A stretch of DNA of 64,000 nt from Cherax quadricarinatus (taxonomy: Eukaryota; Arthropoda; Malacostraca; Decapoda; Parastacidae): assembly GCF_038502225.1 (NCBI RefSeq), contig NW_027195259.1, positions 38,501-102,500 on the forward strand. Reading direction: 5' to 3'. Positions within the stretch are counted from its first letter, which is position 1; each line of letters begins with the position of its first letter. The notes under the pieces were generated by a model. It was not told the origin of the DNA. It was given only the letters and a program-made list of their open reading frames with translations, and searched no databases. Shown piece after piece: positions 44,491 to 55,140 of this stretch. Made by a program: the position numbers and the translations under genes.

Positions 44491-45083
44491 ACATGACACA
44501 GTCCTCCACTAGTGCCTCAGTCGTGTCACATCTTTAAATATTCACAAGTTACACAAAGAATGTTCTCAAAATACTGTAAACCAATATTCTTTGTCTTATA
44601 TATTCTGAATGATCATATCTAAATCATAATCATATCTAAATTATCCATATATTGTGTCTACTGCATTGTTTAATCATGTGGACGAGTACATGTATGTCTA
44701 GGAGAATGTGTACACATGTATGTGTATGTAAGTGTTCGTGGGATGGACTTTGGAGCGACATGTTTGTGTGTATGTATGTGTGATCTCATACATATTACAG
44801 TGATAGATAATTGTGTACATTGTTGTGTGCGTATTCGTAGCCCATGGGACTGTGTTTCTTTTTTTGCATGCAAGTGTATGTATAATGATGTATGAGTAAG
44901 GTGTGTGTGTTTAAACGTATAAATATTTGTGAAAATAATTATATATGTGTATGCAAACAATATCTGCGCTTGTTAGGCTTTGAGTGCCAAATGTAAAAGA
45001 CGGATAAATAAACAAATATGAAAACAGTGTAATATTTAACACAGTTATGATGGTGGTGGACAAATTAACCAACACTTGGGTAT
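44491..45083. other. No gene seen; TG-rich stretch
   Basis: AT-rich sequence; 44680-44920 is rich in TGTGTATGTA motifs. Nothing recognisable on either strand. Confidence 0.5.
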
Positions 45084-45121
45084 TTATCTGCAATAATAAA
45101 ACACTGAGGCAGCTTGGTGGC

Positions 45122-46400
45122 GTCTAGCTGACCTACGGTCGCGGCTGTCTTGATGGGTGTAATTACTGGACGCAGTTTTCTGTGTGTCCCCTCCAGTAAT
45201 TCCACCCACCTGGACAGTCTCTACCGTAGACCAGCTAGACAAGACCAAGTTTCCATGCAGCGAGGTCACTGAAGGTGGCAACCGCTGACTCTGGGGAAGT
45301 GGGGAAGGGAGTCCACCTGAGGTGACACTAGTGGACTCCTGGAGACACTGATCCAGGGAAGGCACCGCTGACTCTGAGGAAGTGGGGAAGGGAGTCCACT
45401 CAGGTGACACTAGTGGACTCCTGGACACACTGATCCAGGGAAGGCACCGCTGACTCTGAGGAAGTGGGGAAGGGAGTCCACTCAGGTGACACTAGTGGAC
45501 TCCTGGAGACACTGATCCAGGGAAGGCACCGCCGACCTTAGGGAAATGGGGAAGGGAAGACATCCGGGAGCGAGCGGATGGATTCCTGGATACATGAACT
45601 TGGGGAAGGTTGTTGTTGAGGCTGACCTTGGGTAAGTGGGGAAGGGGAGACATCCGGGAGCGAACGGATGGATTCCTGGATACATGAACCTGGGGAAGGC
45701 AAGAATACATGCAGTTGAGGCTGACCTTGGGTAAGTGGGGAAGGGGAGACATCCGGCGGCGGACTGATGGATTCCTGGATACATGAACCTGGGGAAGGCG
45801 AGGGGGGGGGCGGACCTTAAAAACGAACCACTGGCCTCCACGTGGCAAGGTCTGGTAACACTGGCCTCCACGTGGCAAGGTCTGGTAACACTGACCACCA
45901 CGTGGCAAGGTCTGGTAACACTGGCCTCCACGTAGCAAGGTCTGGTAACACTGGCCTCCACGTGGCAAGGTCTGGTAACACTGACCACCACGTGGCAAGG
46001 TCTGGTAACACTGGCCTCCACGTGGCAAGGTGTGATAACACTGGCCTCCACGTGGCAAGGTCTGGTAACACTGGCCTCCACGTGGCAAGGTCTGGTAACA
46101 CTGGCCTCCACGTGGCAAGGTCTGGTAACACTGGCCTCCACGTGGCAAGGTCTGGTAACACTGGCCTCCACGTGGCAAGGTCTGGTAACACTGGCCTCCA
46201 CGTGGCAAGGTCTGGTAACACTGGCCTCCACGTGGCAAGGTCTGGTAACTCAGAGACAACTCTGAGGCTGACAGTGGTCGCAAATATTATATTGTAATTC
46301 ATTATAATTTAATATTATTATTATTATTTTAAATTCAAAATTTGGTAATTTGGATTCAAAAAGCGTCAGAGTGGCAATAACACCATCGGTCGTGTTATCA
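45122..46400 (+). mobile_element. Hairpin-plus-minisatellite element, copy A
   Basis: Starts with a 49-base-arm inverted repeat (45122-45240; arms from GTCTAGCTG to AATTACTGGA). It continues through 82-bp repeats (markers at 45351, 45433 and 45515), 90-99-bp repeats (AGACATCCGG at 45558, 45648 and 45747) and a 30-bp array (45831-46251), then ends with CAACTCTGAGGCTGACAGTG, a TTA-rich stretch and TTGGATTCAAAAAGCGTCA. The same order of blocks occurs at 52312-53290. No protein is encoded. It may be a non-autonomous element, but no terminal duplications were found. Confidence 0.7.
45831..46251. repeat. 30-bp minisatellite, 14 copies
   Basis: Units read CTGGCCTCCACGTGGCAAGG then TCTGGTAACA. Two units have GACCACC instead of GGCCTCC (45891 and 45981, 90 bases apart), one has CGTAGC and one GTGTGATAA. 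The homologous element at 53 kb has this unit once (about 53113-53142). Confidence 0.97.
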
Positions 46401-46469
46401 ACTGAATGCTTATTTTTGTCTATATTTTAGAGGTTAAATTATATTTTTTTTCTTGGTGTAGCAGCGTAC

Positions 46470-46620
46470 ATGATAAAGAAAATAGTGTGTATGAAAGAGG
46501 AAGTAGTGTATATGAAAGAAGTAATGTGTTTGAAAGAGGAAGTAGTGTATATGAAACAAGTAATGTGTTTGAAAGAGGAAGTAGTGTATATGAAAGAGGA
46601 AGTAGTGTTACACTCCAAGT
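46470..46620. repeat. 39-bp compound repeat
   Basis: GAAAGAGGAAGTAGTGTATAT units (21 bp) alternate with an 18-bp shortened form ending AAGTAATGTGTTT, giving a 39-base period repeated about three times. Confidence 0.85.
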
Positions 46621-47350
46621 ATTGTAACCACTATTTCCTTCTTTTTAGAGCATAACAACTTTGGTCAGAGAGGTTAGGGTAATAATAGTGATCCTCCGGA
46701 ATGCCTAATTTTAATTAAGTATATTCATAATACAACAAAAGCCAGAAATAATATACGAATTATCGTATATAAGTTAAAAATGCATGTTCTATATTACCCA
46801 AAATATATATAAGGCTTTCATAACAGATGATTAGGAGGAGATCCTAGATATAACATATATGTATATATAGATTACTTTAATGTATGAAGTCTTGTTTCCC
46901 AATTGGAAGCAGTCAGAATAAAACAGAATATGTCCAGGCCGGATTATAAACCTTGGCCAGTTACCAGAGACGAGCAGGAGTGTTCTCGTTGGCTGCTACT
47001 TCTTCACTGTTCGTCCCTCAACCTTGAGCATACAGGTCAAGTGGGTCACGTGACGTGACTCACCAACACTCGGTATAGTTGAACATAAAGGGGGGGGGAA
47101 GGGGGGGTATAACCATCGAACATCACGGCTAATCATACACCGGCACAGCGGGCGGCAGGCATGTTACTATACCTCCAAATCATTGTCTGCATCGCTATTG
47201 GGCCGTGCAGACCCCCTTGCCTGACGCTCCTCAGTAACCTGACAGCAGTGGTACGAGGAGGTGTTGTGCATTCGCTGCCTGGATGAGGTAGAGTGCGGAC
47301 GTGCTTTGCACCCCTCTACTGTTTCCCAGACGAGCTAATCAGTCAACGAC
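46621..47350. other. Unique sequence and probable LINE copy 3 leader
   Basis: 46621-46900 is AT-rich with no gene. From about 46930 the sequence becomes GC-richer and leads into the ORF1 start; GTGGGTCACGTGACGTGACT at about 47041-47060 contains E-box (CACGTG) and GTGACGTGAC motifs that could be part of the element's internal promoter, which is inference only. Confidence 0.4.
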
Positions 47351-48742
47351 ATGGCGCCAGGTGTTCGCAGGAGAGTGAATACTGTGGGCATTGAACTTAT
47401 TAGTGGGGCTTTAACACCTACGTCAGTCGATGTGTTATTGCCCAAAATTATACGAGAGACATATGGCATCAGAGACGAGGATTTATATGGAGTGGCACTG
47501 AACGGTGTATATAGAATTTTCGTGAAAGTGCTAACTGCTCAAGTATACGAGGCTTTGGTTGATCGTTACCAAGATGTCAGCATTACTGTAACACCGGCAG
47601 TGAGGGTCAAGTTGATTGATGTATCACGACATTATTCGTGGGTTAAGCTCCGCAACGTGCCTTTTGAGGCTGATGAGGTAGATATTCGAAATGTTTTCGA
47701 ACGTTATGGAACTGTACATCTGGCCCAACCTGGCAAATGGGTAAAAGGTGCTTACACAGGATTTCCTGAGGGTTCTTTTAATCTCAAGATGACGCTTAGG
47801 CATCCTATACCCTCGTATGTATATCTCGAAGAGTTTAGAACCCAGGTAATGGTAGCGTATGCGGGGCAGAGGCGTACGTGCCGACTGTGTGGCGAATTTG
47901 ACCATATGGCGGCAGACTGTGGCAAGCGGAGTATGGCTCCTGGGCCGGCAAGGGGCGGAGCACCTGCGCATGAGCACCCGATGCCTAAGGAAGAACGGGG
48001 GCAAGGAGGAGGGCGTGGTCGCATGTGGAGTGAAGAGGTAGTGGCTCCTCCAGTGGAATCGGAAGAAGTGGTGATCCATGAATCACCTGGCCCATCAACA
48101 GTGGCTCCTGGGCCGGCAAGGGGCGGAGCACCTGCGCATGAGCACCCAATGCCTAAAGAAGAACGGGTGCAAGGAGGAGGGCGTGGTCGCATGTGGAGTG
48201 AAGTGGTGGTGGCTCCTCCTGGGGAATCGGAAGAAGTGGTGATCCATGAATCACCTGGCCCATCAACAGTACAGTTGTCAAGTGAGGAGGTACAGGAGGG
48301 CGCAGCAGTGAAGGCTATTGAGGAGGAGTTGGAGACGGTGATACAGGCTATGTTGCAGTCTACGGAGGTGGAGAGTTACAGCGAACAAGACCCTGGGATC
48401 AGGGTAGAAGGTGTGTGTGGGGAAGGGGAGGATCAGGTGGCACCTGTGGTGGACAGTGCGAGTGCCATGGAGGGGCATGGAGCCGGATTAAGGGTGGTAG
48501 AGGTGGAAGTCCATTGTGCTGGCTCCCAGGACTCAGATATGGAAACTGAGGGAGCTACAAGGAAAAGGGCAGCAGCGTCAGATTCGGACGATGTTCTGAC
48601 ACCGGCGCAAAGGCCGAGGAAAAAGACATGGGGTTCTGGTACCCAGAGTGACTCTGCGAGAGGGCCACAACAGAAGGGGGGGGGATGGTTGGGAAGGAGG
48701 GGGGAAACTGTGGCAAAGGCACAGTCCAGGGGAACAGTCTGA
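47351..48742 (+). CDS. LINE ORF1, zinc-knuckle protein, intact (copy 3)
   Basis: A 463-residue relative of the ORF1 at 1198-2448. It opens MAPGVRRRVNTV, has the RRM-like segment WVKLRNVPFEADEVDI at about residues 98-113 and a zinc knuckle C177-x2-C180-x4-H185-x4-C190, followed by the acidic and basic tail (DSDDVLTPAQRPRKK). It is longer than copy 1 largely because a 56-residue segment is tandemly duplicated (47934-48269). The frame is fully open, in contrast to the broken ORF2 behind it. The role is RNA binding and particle formation by analogy to LINE ORF1 proteins. Confidence 0.88.
   Translation: MAPGVRRRVNTVGIELISGALTPTSVDVLLPKIIRETYGIRDEDLYGVALNGVYRIFVKVLTAQVYEALVDRYQDVSITVTPAVRVKLIDVSRHYSWVKLRNVPFEADEVDIRNVFERYGTVHLAQPGKWVKGAYTGFPEGSFNLKMTLRHPIPSYVYLEEFRTQVMVAYAGQRRTCRLCGEFDHMAADCGKRSMAPGPARGGAPAHEHPMPKEERGQGGGRGRMWSEEVVAPPVESEEVVIHESPGPSTVAPGPARGGAPAHEHPMPKEERVQGGGRGRMWSEVVVAPPGESEEVVIHESPGPSTVQLSSEEVQEGAAVKAIEEELETVIQAMLQSTEVESYSEQDPGIRVEGVCGEGEDQVAPVVDSASAMEGHGAGLRVVEVEVHCAGSQDSDMETEGATRKRAAASDSDDVLTPAQRPRKKTWGSGTQSDSARGPQQKGGGWLGRRGETVAKAQSRGTV
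47934..48269 (+). repeat. 168-bp in-frame duplication inside ORF1
   Basis: The segment starting TGGCTCCTGGGCCGGCAAGG at 47934 is repeated from 48102 with few changes. In protein terms APGPARGGAPAHEHPMPKEE ... SPGPSTV occurs twice. The frame is preserved. Confidence 0.95.
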
Positions 48743-48801
48743 AAGGGAAGAATCTTGACATGAGGCGGGGAAGGAAACCTTAAGCTGGCCTCAGGTGTGT
48801 A

Positions 48802-51800
48802 ACAATAAATATTAATGGTCTGTGTGATGGTGTTAAACGGGAGTGCTTCAGGATGTTTTTGAATAGGTATAAGGTTGACGTAGCTTTTGTGCAGGAGCAC
48901 AATTTTAAGCTTGGTCGTGAATTAGTGGTCCCTGGGTATCAGGCTTATGTGTTGCCGTCTGAGCGTTTAAAAGGAGGAGTGGGTGTGTTGATCAGGGAGG
49001 CGGGCCCGTTTGTATTGCATAGGAAAGAGGGGGGGGGGGGCGGGGGGAGAGTATTACGTGTGGAAGGATGGTGGATGGGAGAGAGAGTGGCGTTTGTGTG
49101 TGTGTATGCCCCAGCAGAAAGTGACGTGAAAGTGAAGATGGATTTTGTGCGGGAGGAGCTCGTGTATTACCTACGCACGTTACCGTCTGTCGCGATTGTG
49201 GGGGGGGGATTGGAATTGTGTAATTAAGAAGACAGACGTGGAACCCAGAGGAGCGGGATATTTTTCCTCAGTCTTGGGGGGCCTGCTTAGAGATCTTCAG
49301 TTACGTGATGCTTTCGGGGGAGGTCTGTGGGAGGTGGAACATACGTTTATAAGAAGGGGATATGCGGCTCGTTTGGACAGGTTATATTTATCTCGGAGGG
49401 TTTTGGTAGAGTCTTTTAAAACTATAGAGATGGTGTCTTCCGATCATAGGGCGGTATTAGTGGAGGTGGGATGGGATGCTTTGGCTCGTAGGCAGGGAAG
49501 TTATTGGAAACTGAACACGATGGTTTTGGGGGATAGGGAGGGAGTGGAAGCGTTTGCAATATTTTGGGAACAGCTCTGTGCCGACAGAAGAACTGAGGAA
49601 GACGTGGTAGGATGGTGGGATAGTGTGGCTAAGTTACGAATACGTCATTTTTATGTGAGGGAGGGCAAACGCATTAATCAATTGCGGTATGGTTTGTCAA
49701 ATTACTTAGAATCTAGATTACGGAATTGTTACGAGGGGGGGGGCGGTGGCCGGGGTGTACCCGGTGGAGGATATACGCATGTTGAAGGACAGAATACGGG
49801 ATTTGCAAGAAGAACGTTTTGCAGCTGTACGGGTACAGGCGGGGTTAGACGAAGTACTCTGGGGCGACAAGCCATCAGCTTGTGTGCTGCGAGGACAGAA
49901 GGTACGACAGCGAACGACTACAATACCAGGTTTGCAAGTCATATCTTCTGTGGGGGGTTTTAGAGAGGGTCAGGTATTAAGGGACACCAAGGGGATGAGT
50001 GCATATGCAGATAGATGGTTTGAGGAATACGGGAAAAGTAGTGGGGTGGATGGTGAGGTTCTTGGGAAGGTATGTGAGTATGTGCCGTGCAAACTGGGGA
50101 GGAGTGATCGGGAGGCACTGGGTGGGGTCATTGAGGAGGGGGAAATATGGAGAGCCCTTATGGACATGAGGAAGGGTAAGGCACCCGGGATCGATGGTTT
50201 ACCTAGTGAATTTTATGTACAGCACTGGGGTCTGCTTAGGGGTTTCCTAGTAAGGTTAATGAATGCCATGAAAGACGGAGGTAAGATGGGAGAATCTCAG
50301 GCAACGGCGGTGGTGGTGTTGGTCCCAAAGGGTAAACAGCAGAGTACCCTTCGGGATTATCGAGCCATTTCATTGCTTTGTGCTGATTATAAATTATTTG
50401 CGAAAATTCTTGGGAATCGGCTTAAATGTGTTGTGGGGAGGGTCGTGTTTGAGTCTCAGTTTGGTTTACCTGGTAGGTCAATGAGCGTGGGCCACGGGAT
50501 TATCAAGGGGTTCCTGGAGGACATGGAAAGGGAAAGAGGAGCGTTGGTGGCGTTGGATTGGCAAGGGGCTTATGATAGGGTGGAAAGAAAGGCTTTGAGG
50601 GATATTCTCCTACGACAGGGGTTTGGCGAAGAAATAGTGGGGTGGGTGGATACGCTGTACTCAAATGCGAAGGTAAGGGTGCAAATCAATGGGTGTGTGG
50701 GGGGGGGGTGTCAACATGGAGAGGGGTCTTCGGCAGGGATGTCCTTTATCACAAATATTGTTTGCATGTGTTCAGGATCCCTTTTATAGGATGGTGGAGG
50801 ATCGTCTAAGGACGGGGGGAGGGATGGTGAGCTGAAGCCGTGGCCTGGTTTGGTGGGCTATGTTGATGATACCACTATTTTGGCAAGTGAGGAGACACGG
50901 TTAGGACTTTTGGGGGAAGTTGTACACACTTTTGGGAGAGCTACTGGGATGAAGGTAAATCTGGAAAAGTCAATGATCATGGGGCTGGGAGAGTGGACAG
51001 AGAGATTAGAGTGGGGATGTGATGTTGTGCAGCGGAGGACCGGGAGTCTGAAAATCTGCGGTGTCATGTATGAGGCTGACCTGAGTGCTGCAAGGGTTAG
51101 CAATTCGAATAGGATGGTGGAACAGGTGCAGCGACGGTTGGGAATGCTGCGACCTCACCATTTAACCCTTAGGCAGCGTGTAATTGTCATCAATGTATTA
51201 CTATATAGTAAAGTCTGGTTTGTTTCGGCTGTGATGCCGTTAACAGGAACGGCGATCACGAGTATTCTTAGAATGGTGTTCAAATTTTTGTGGGGTTCAG
51301 GGTGCAACTGGTTGTGAAGGGAGGTAGTGACATTGCCGGTATGTAGGGGAGGGTTGGGTTTGTTGGACTTGAGAAAGCGCGTGAAATGTGTGTTTATTAA
51401 GAGGGAAGTGATGAGTGCAGGTGGATGGAGGGAGGGTCAGCTAGATAAGGTACATGCTCACCTGAGGAAATGGTATGGAGGGGCGGAAATGAAGGAATGC
51501 GAGAGTGTTACGCGCCTTAATGTTAGCCAGGGAACCAGGAAAAGTAAAGGTGGGAACTTTGTGTAAATTGTTAGAGAGACATGTAGTGGCGCCGGTTGAA
51601 GGGATCTACCCCATGTATGCATGGGATGTAATATGGCGAAGGTTTAGTAAATTAAGGATACGACCTAGGGCGCGTGAGGTTATGTACCGTTTCCTGCATG
51701 GGATTTTGCCAACGGGAGCGATGCTCCGAGACAGGAGGGTTATTGAGGGTGGGGGGTGTGGCAGATGCAGTGGGGAAGAGACTGCGTATCATGTCGTCTA

Positions 51801-52134
51801 TTTTTGTGAAGGTTTGGAGTGCATCAGGGTATGGATGCGTAAGGTAGTGGTGAGGGTGGGGGGCCAAGGTGTGGCGGTATTGCGAGCGTTGAGTCTTGAT
51901 ATGAGTGGTGTGGAGGAGAGTGTGGTAAGAGGTTTAGCATATGTCATCGTGGACTACATATATGTTTTATGGGGTATGAGGGGGAAGGTGGGTGGGGATG
52001 TGCTGAGAAGGACTTTGGCGGCGACGTTTTATCGAACTTTGTGTCGCAACAGAGACATTTTTGGGAAAAGGTGGGAAGAGTATTTTTCTGAAGGTTATAG
52101 AGGACTAACAATAGGGAATTTATTGGCGTTATAA
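48802..52134 (+). pseudogene. LINE ORF2, endonuclease-reverse transcriptase, broken (copy 3)
   Basis: About 1,100 codons. Endonuclease: QEHNF, GGDWN, RRGYAARLDRLY and SSDHR. RT: GKAPGIDGLP, RDYRAISLL, ALDWQGAYDRVE, LRQGCPLSQILF and GYVDDTTIL. C-terminal finger: CGRCSGEETAYHVVYFC. Frame breaks coincide with G9 at 49200-49208, G9 at 49735-49743 and G10 at 50699-50708; further shifts occur near 50810-50850 and 51520. A TGA at 51315-51317 replaces an Arg (copy 2 has LRKEVV), as a CpG transition would give. ORF2 has no ATG at its conserved start (TININGL). Confidence 0.85.
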
Positions 52135-52311
52135 GGGGCTTTAACTGCCGCTTTAACAAAGAATATCGCTCACAAATACTTTCAAACTGCTAAATAAGTA
52201 AAAAAGATTGTACTCAGTATAAATTCATAGTGTAACATAAAGGGAATTCCAAAACTTTAATTAATTAGCCTCTCCAGGGTGGGGGAACTGTGTGACAGCT
52301 GGGTCTGGTCT

Positions 52312-53187
52312 AGCTGGTGTACGGTCGCGGCTGTCTTTGTGGCTGGAATTACTGGACGCAGTTTTCTGTATGTCCCCTCCAGTAATTCCACTCACGAAGA
52401 CAGCCACGACCGTACACCAGCTGGATGAGACTAAGCTGCCACCCAGCAAAGTCACTGGGGATGGCAACCGCTGACTCTGGGGAAGGGGGTCCACTCAGGT
52501 GACACAAGTGGACTCCTGGAGACGCTGATCCGGGGAAGGCACCGCTGACCTTAGGTAAGTGAGGAAGGGAAGACATCTGGGAGCGAACGGATGGATTCCT
52601 GGATACATGAACTTGGGGAAGGTTGTTGTTGAGGCTGACCTTGGGTAAGTGAGGAAGGGGAGACATCTGGCGGGAGACGGATAGATTCCTGGATACATGA
52701 ACATGGGGAAGGCAAGAATACCGTTGACTTTGGGGAAGTGGGGAAGGGAGTCCACCTGAGGTGACACCAAGTGGGCTCCTGGAGACATTGATCTGGGGAA
52801 GGCACTGACCTAACTCGCTGACCTTAGGTAAGTGGGGAAGGGAAGACATCTGGGAGCGAACGGATGGATTCCTGGATACATGAACTTGGGGAAGGTTGTT
52901 GTTGAGGCTGACCTTGGGTAAGTGGGGAAGGGGGAGACATCCGGGAGCGAACGGATGGATTCCTGGATACATGAACCTGGGGGCGGCAAGAATACAGGTT
53001 GGTGAGGCTGACCTTGGGGAAGTGAGGAAGGGAAAATGTCCGGAAGGGGACGGATGGATTCCTGGATACATGAACCTGAGGAAGGCGAGGGGGGGGGACC
53101 TTAAAGACGAACCACTGGCCTCCACGTGGCAAGGTCTGGTAACTCAAAGATAACTCTGAGGCTGACAGTGGTCGCAAATAATAGTTG

Positions 53188-53229
<42 letters not shown>

Positions 53230-53290
53230 TTATGGTTAATGATTTGCTAATTTTGATTCAAAAGCGTCACCCATTTTGGTGTTATTCCCA
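52312..53290 (+). mobile_element. Hairpin-plus-minisatellite element, copy B
   Basis: Same block order as copy A: inverted repeat 52312-52422 (arms AGCTGGTGTACGGTCG ... ACTGGA), the 82- and 90-bp-type repeats mixed (52470-53100), a single GGCCTCCACGTGGCAAGG unit, AACTCTGAGGCTGACAGTGG, a TTA microsatellite (53190-53227) and TTGATTCAAAAGCGTCA. It begins about 180 bases after the ORF2 stop of LINE copy 3 and has the same orientation as copy A. Confidence 0.7.
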
Positions 53291-53755
53291 CTCCAGCCTC
53301 CCTGACAGTAGCCATGATGGTGTTATTCCCACTCTAGCCTCCATGACAGTAGCAACGGTGGTGTTATTCCCACTCCAGCCTCCCTGACAGTAAACATGAT
53401 GGTGTTATTCCCACTCCAGCCTCCATGACAGTAGCAACGGTGGTGTTATTGCTATTCCAGCCTCCATGACAGTAGCAACGGTGGTGTTATTCCCACTCCA
53501 GCCTCCCTGACAGTAGTCACGGTAGTGTTATTCCCACTCCAGCCTCCCTGACAGTAGCCACGGTGGTGTTATTCCCACTCCAGCCTCCCTGACAGTAGTC
53601 ACGGTTGTGTTATTCCCACTCCAGCCTTCTTGACAGTAGTCACAGTGGTGTTATTCCCACTCCAGCCTCCCTGGCAGTAGTCACGGTGGTGTTACTGCCA
53701 CTCCAGCCTTCCTGACAGTAGTCAAGGTGGTGTTATTCCCACTCCAGTCACTCTC
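53275..53755. repeat. 41-bp minisatellite, 12 copies
   Basis: Units contain GGTGTTATTCCCACTCCAGC then CTCCCTGACAGTAGC. The array grows from the right end of element copy B; the corresponding site in copy A (near 46365-46400) has only the non-repeated sequence GGCAATAACACCATCGG. Confidence 0.95.
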
Positions 53756-54083
53756 ATAGGAGTCACGGTAATGTTCTTATGTGTGTCCATTCACCGGAGT
53801 TAACTTCAACAAAAATACGAACAGTAGAATTGTTCAGTTTGTTAATTAACTCAGAGATAACACTGAAACAACAAGAATTGGCAATAATATATGTTGGAGA
53901 GTCGTAGAGCGAGGTGAAGATGGCAGGTCTCTGGGTACATATGTCTGATACTCTAACATAACGTAGGTCACCTTCTGGAAGACCCGGACCTGAATAATGC
54001 TGGTGAACCTACTACTCTAGCATAGAGTTTATGTAAGCATATGGGTGTATTGCTGGAGGCGGATCCAACAGTTAGGTGTCTTC
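53756..54083. other. No gene seen
   Basis: Unique sequence. An isolated ATGTTCTTATGTGTG near 53772 resembles the CR1 octamer but has no element attached. Confidence 0.4.
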
Positions 54084-54180
54084 AATCCTAAACGTTTTGC
54101 CTACACAGGCTTCTTCAGTTTAATACAGAGGCAGCAGCAGAAGCAGTGAATGTGAGGCTGATGTAATCATAATCATGTGT
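54084..54180 (-). mobile_element. Decayed hammerhead-bearing unit fragment
   Basis: On the minus strand: TATTAAA, CTGAAGA, extra A, stem II GCCT-GTGT-AGGC, then AAAA where the core GAAA is expected, ACGTTTAGG. The core G is lost, so the ribozyme should be inactive. Flanks match the other units (CTAACTGTTG downstream). The adjoining sequence leads into the 21-bp array. Confidence 0.55.
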
Positions 54181-54227
54181 GATCCCAGAAATGTATCCCC
54201 GTACTGCATAAACCTTACTGTTCTTCT

Positions 54228-54405
54228 CTGTTGCTGTACTTTTCTTCTGTTACTGTACTGGTCTTCTGTGTTACTGTACTGGTCTTCTGTGTTACTGTAC
54301 TGGTCTTCTGTGTTACTGCACTGGTCTTCTGTGTTACTGTACTGGTCTTCTCTGTTACTGTACTGGTCTTCTGTGTTACTGTACTGGTCTTCTGTGTTAC
54401 TAGTG
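54228..54405. repeat. 21-bp minisatellite, about 8 copies
   Basis: Units read TTACTGTACTGGTCTTCTGT plus G. The reverse complement matches the 26-bp unit at 55975-58055 apart from a five-base GTACT deletion, so the two arrays belong to one family in opposite orientation. Confidence 0.95.
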
Positions 54406-54691
54406 TTAGCTGATCGTCTTCCTTCTGAATTAGAGAATGGAAAAATAACTAATGAATTACTTGATGGATAATAATTATAATTTTCTTAGGATTTTAATTA
54501 AAAATAAATAAAATGAAAATTGGCCGCTGTGGTTCCAGTAGGATGTTGAGACAGGATTATCTTATGCCCAGGATGGTCTTGTGTGATGTTGTAGAAGAAA
54601 TATTGTTGGTTATCCTGGGTGGGGGTGTTCGTCTCATGTTCTGGAATCCCTGTTACTACTTGGTCCTAGTACCACAGTTCAGGTTTCAGAG

Positions 54692-55108
54692 GTGAGGAGC
54701 CATAATGTCCCACTACGTCCTCTAGACCAGGCCAGCAATAGTGTTGATAAAAAACAACACTGGTTACATAAAGGTTAAACAAGTATAACATAGAAGAAAA
54801 ACAAAGGCTGGTATTCTACTTCAATGTCATTACTGGTAACCAGGTAAATCAGTGACAGTGAACAGAAATACTCCTGGCAGATCATCTTACCTGATCTGGA
54901 GAAGAGTAGAAGTGATCTGATCCTCCAAACTTCAACCCACACCAGGTAAGGTTAATACTACCAGAAGTAGAAATTAAAGCAAATCAGACGCGAGGACCTG
55001 AAGTTTAGCCTCAGCCCGCTAGATGGTAGTGAGGATGGTAACACGCTAATGGTTCCTGTGTATCTGAACAACCATAAGCCCCACTTTTTAAGGGCTTTTC
55101 ACCTCACA
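54692..55108 (-). mobile_element. Probable 3' LTR of the Ty3-type remnant
   Basis: On the minus strand the segment begins TGTGAGGTG at 55108, directly after the purine tract GGAAAGGGGAT (55111-55121), and appears to end at GGCTCCTCAC (54692). TGTGAGG and CCTCAC make a short inverted pair. The length of about 417 bases is normal for an LTR. Confidence 0.6.
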
Positions 55109-55140
55109 ATATCCCCTTTCCAAAACTTATGGTCGGAGGC

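Noticed and set aside
53770..53785. ATGTTCTTATGTGTG as a second CR1 3' end
   Set aside because: A single octamer match without adjoining CR1 sequence.
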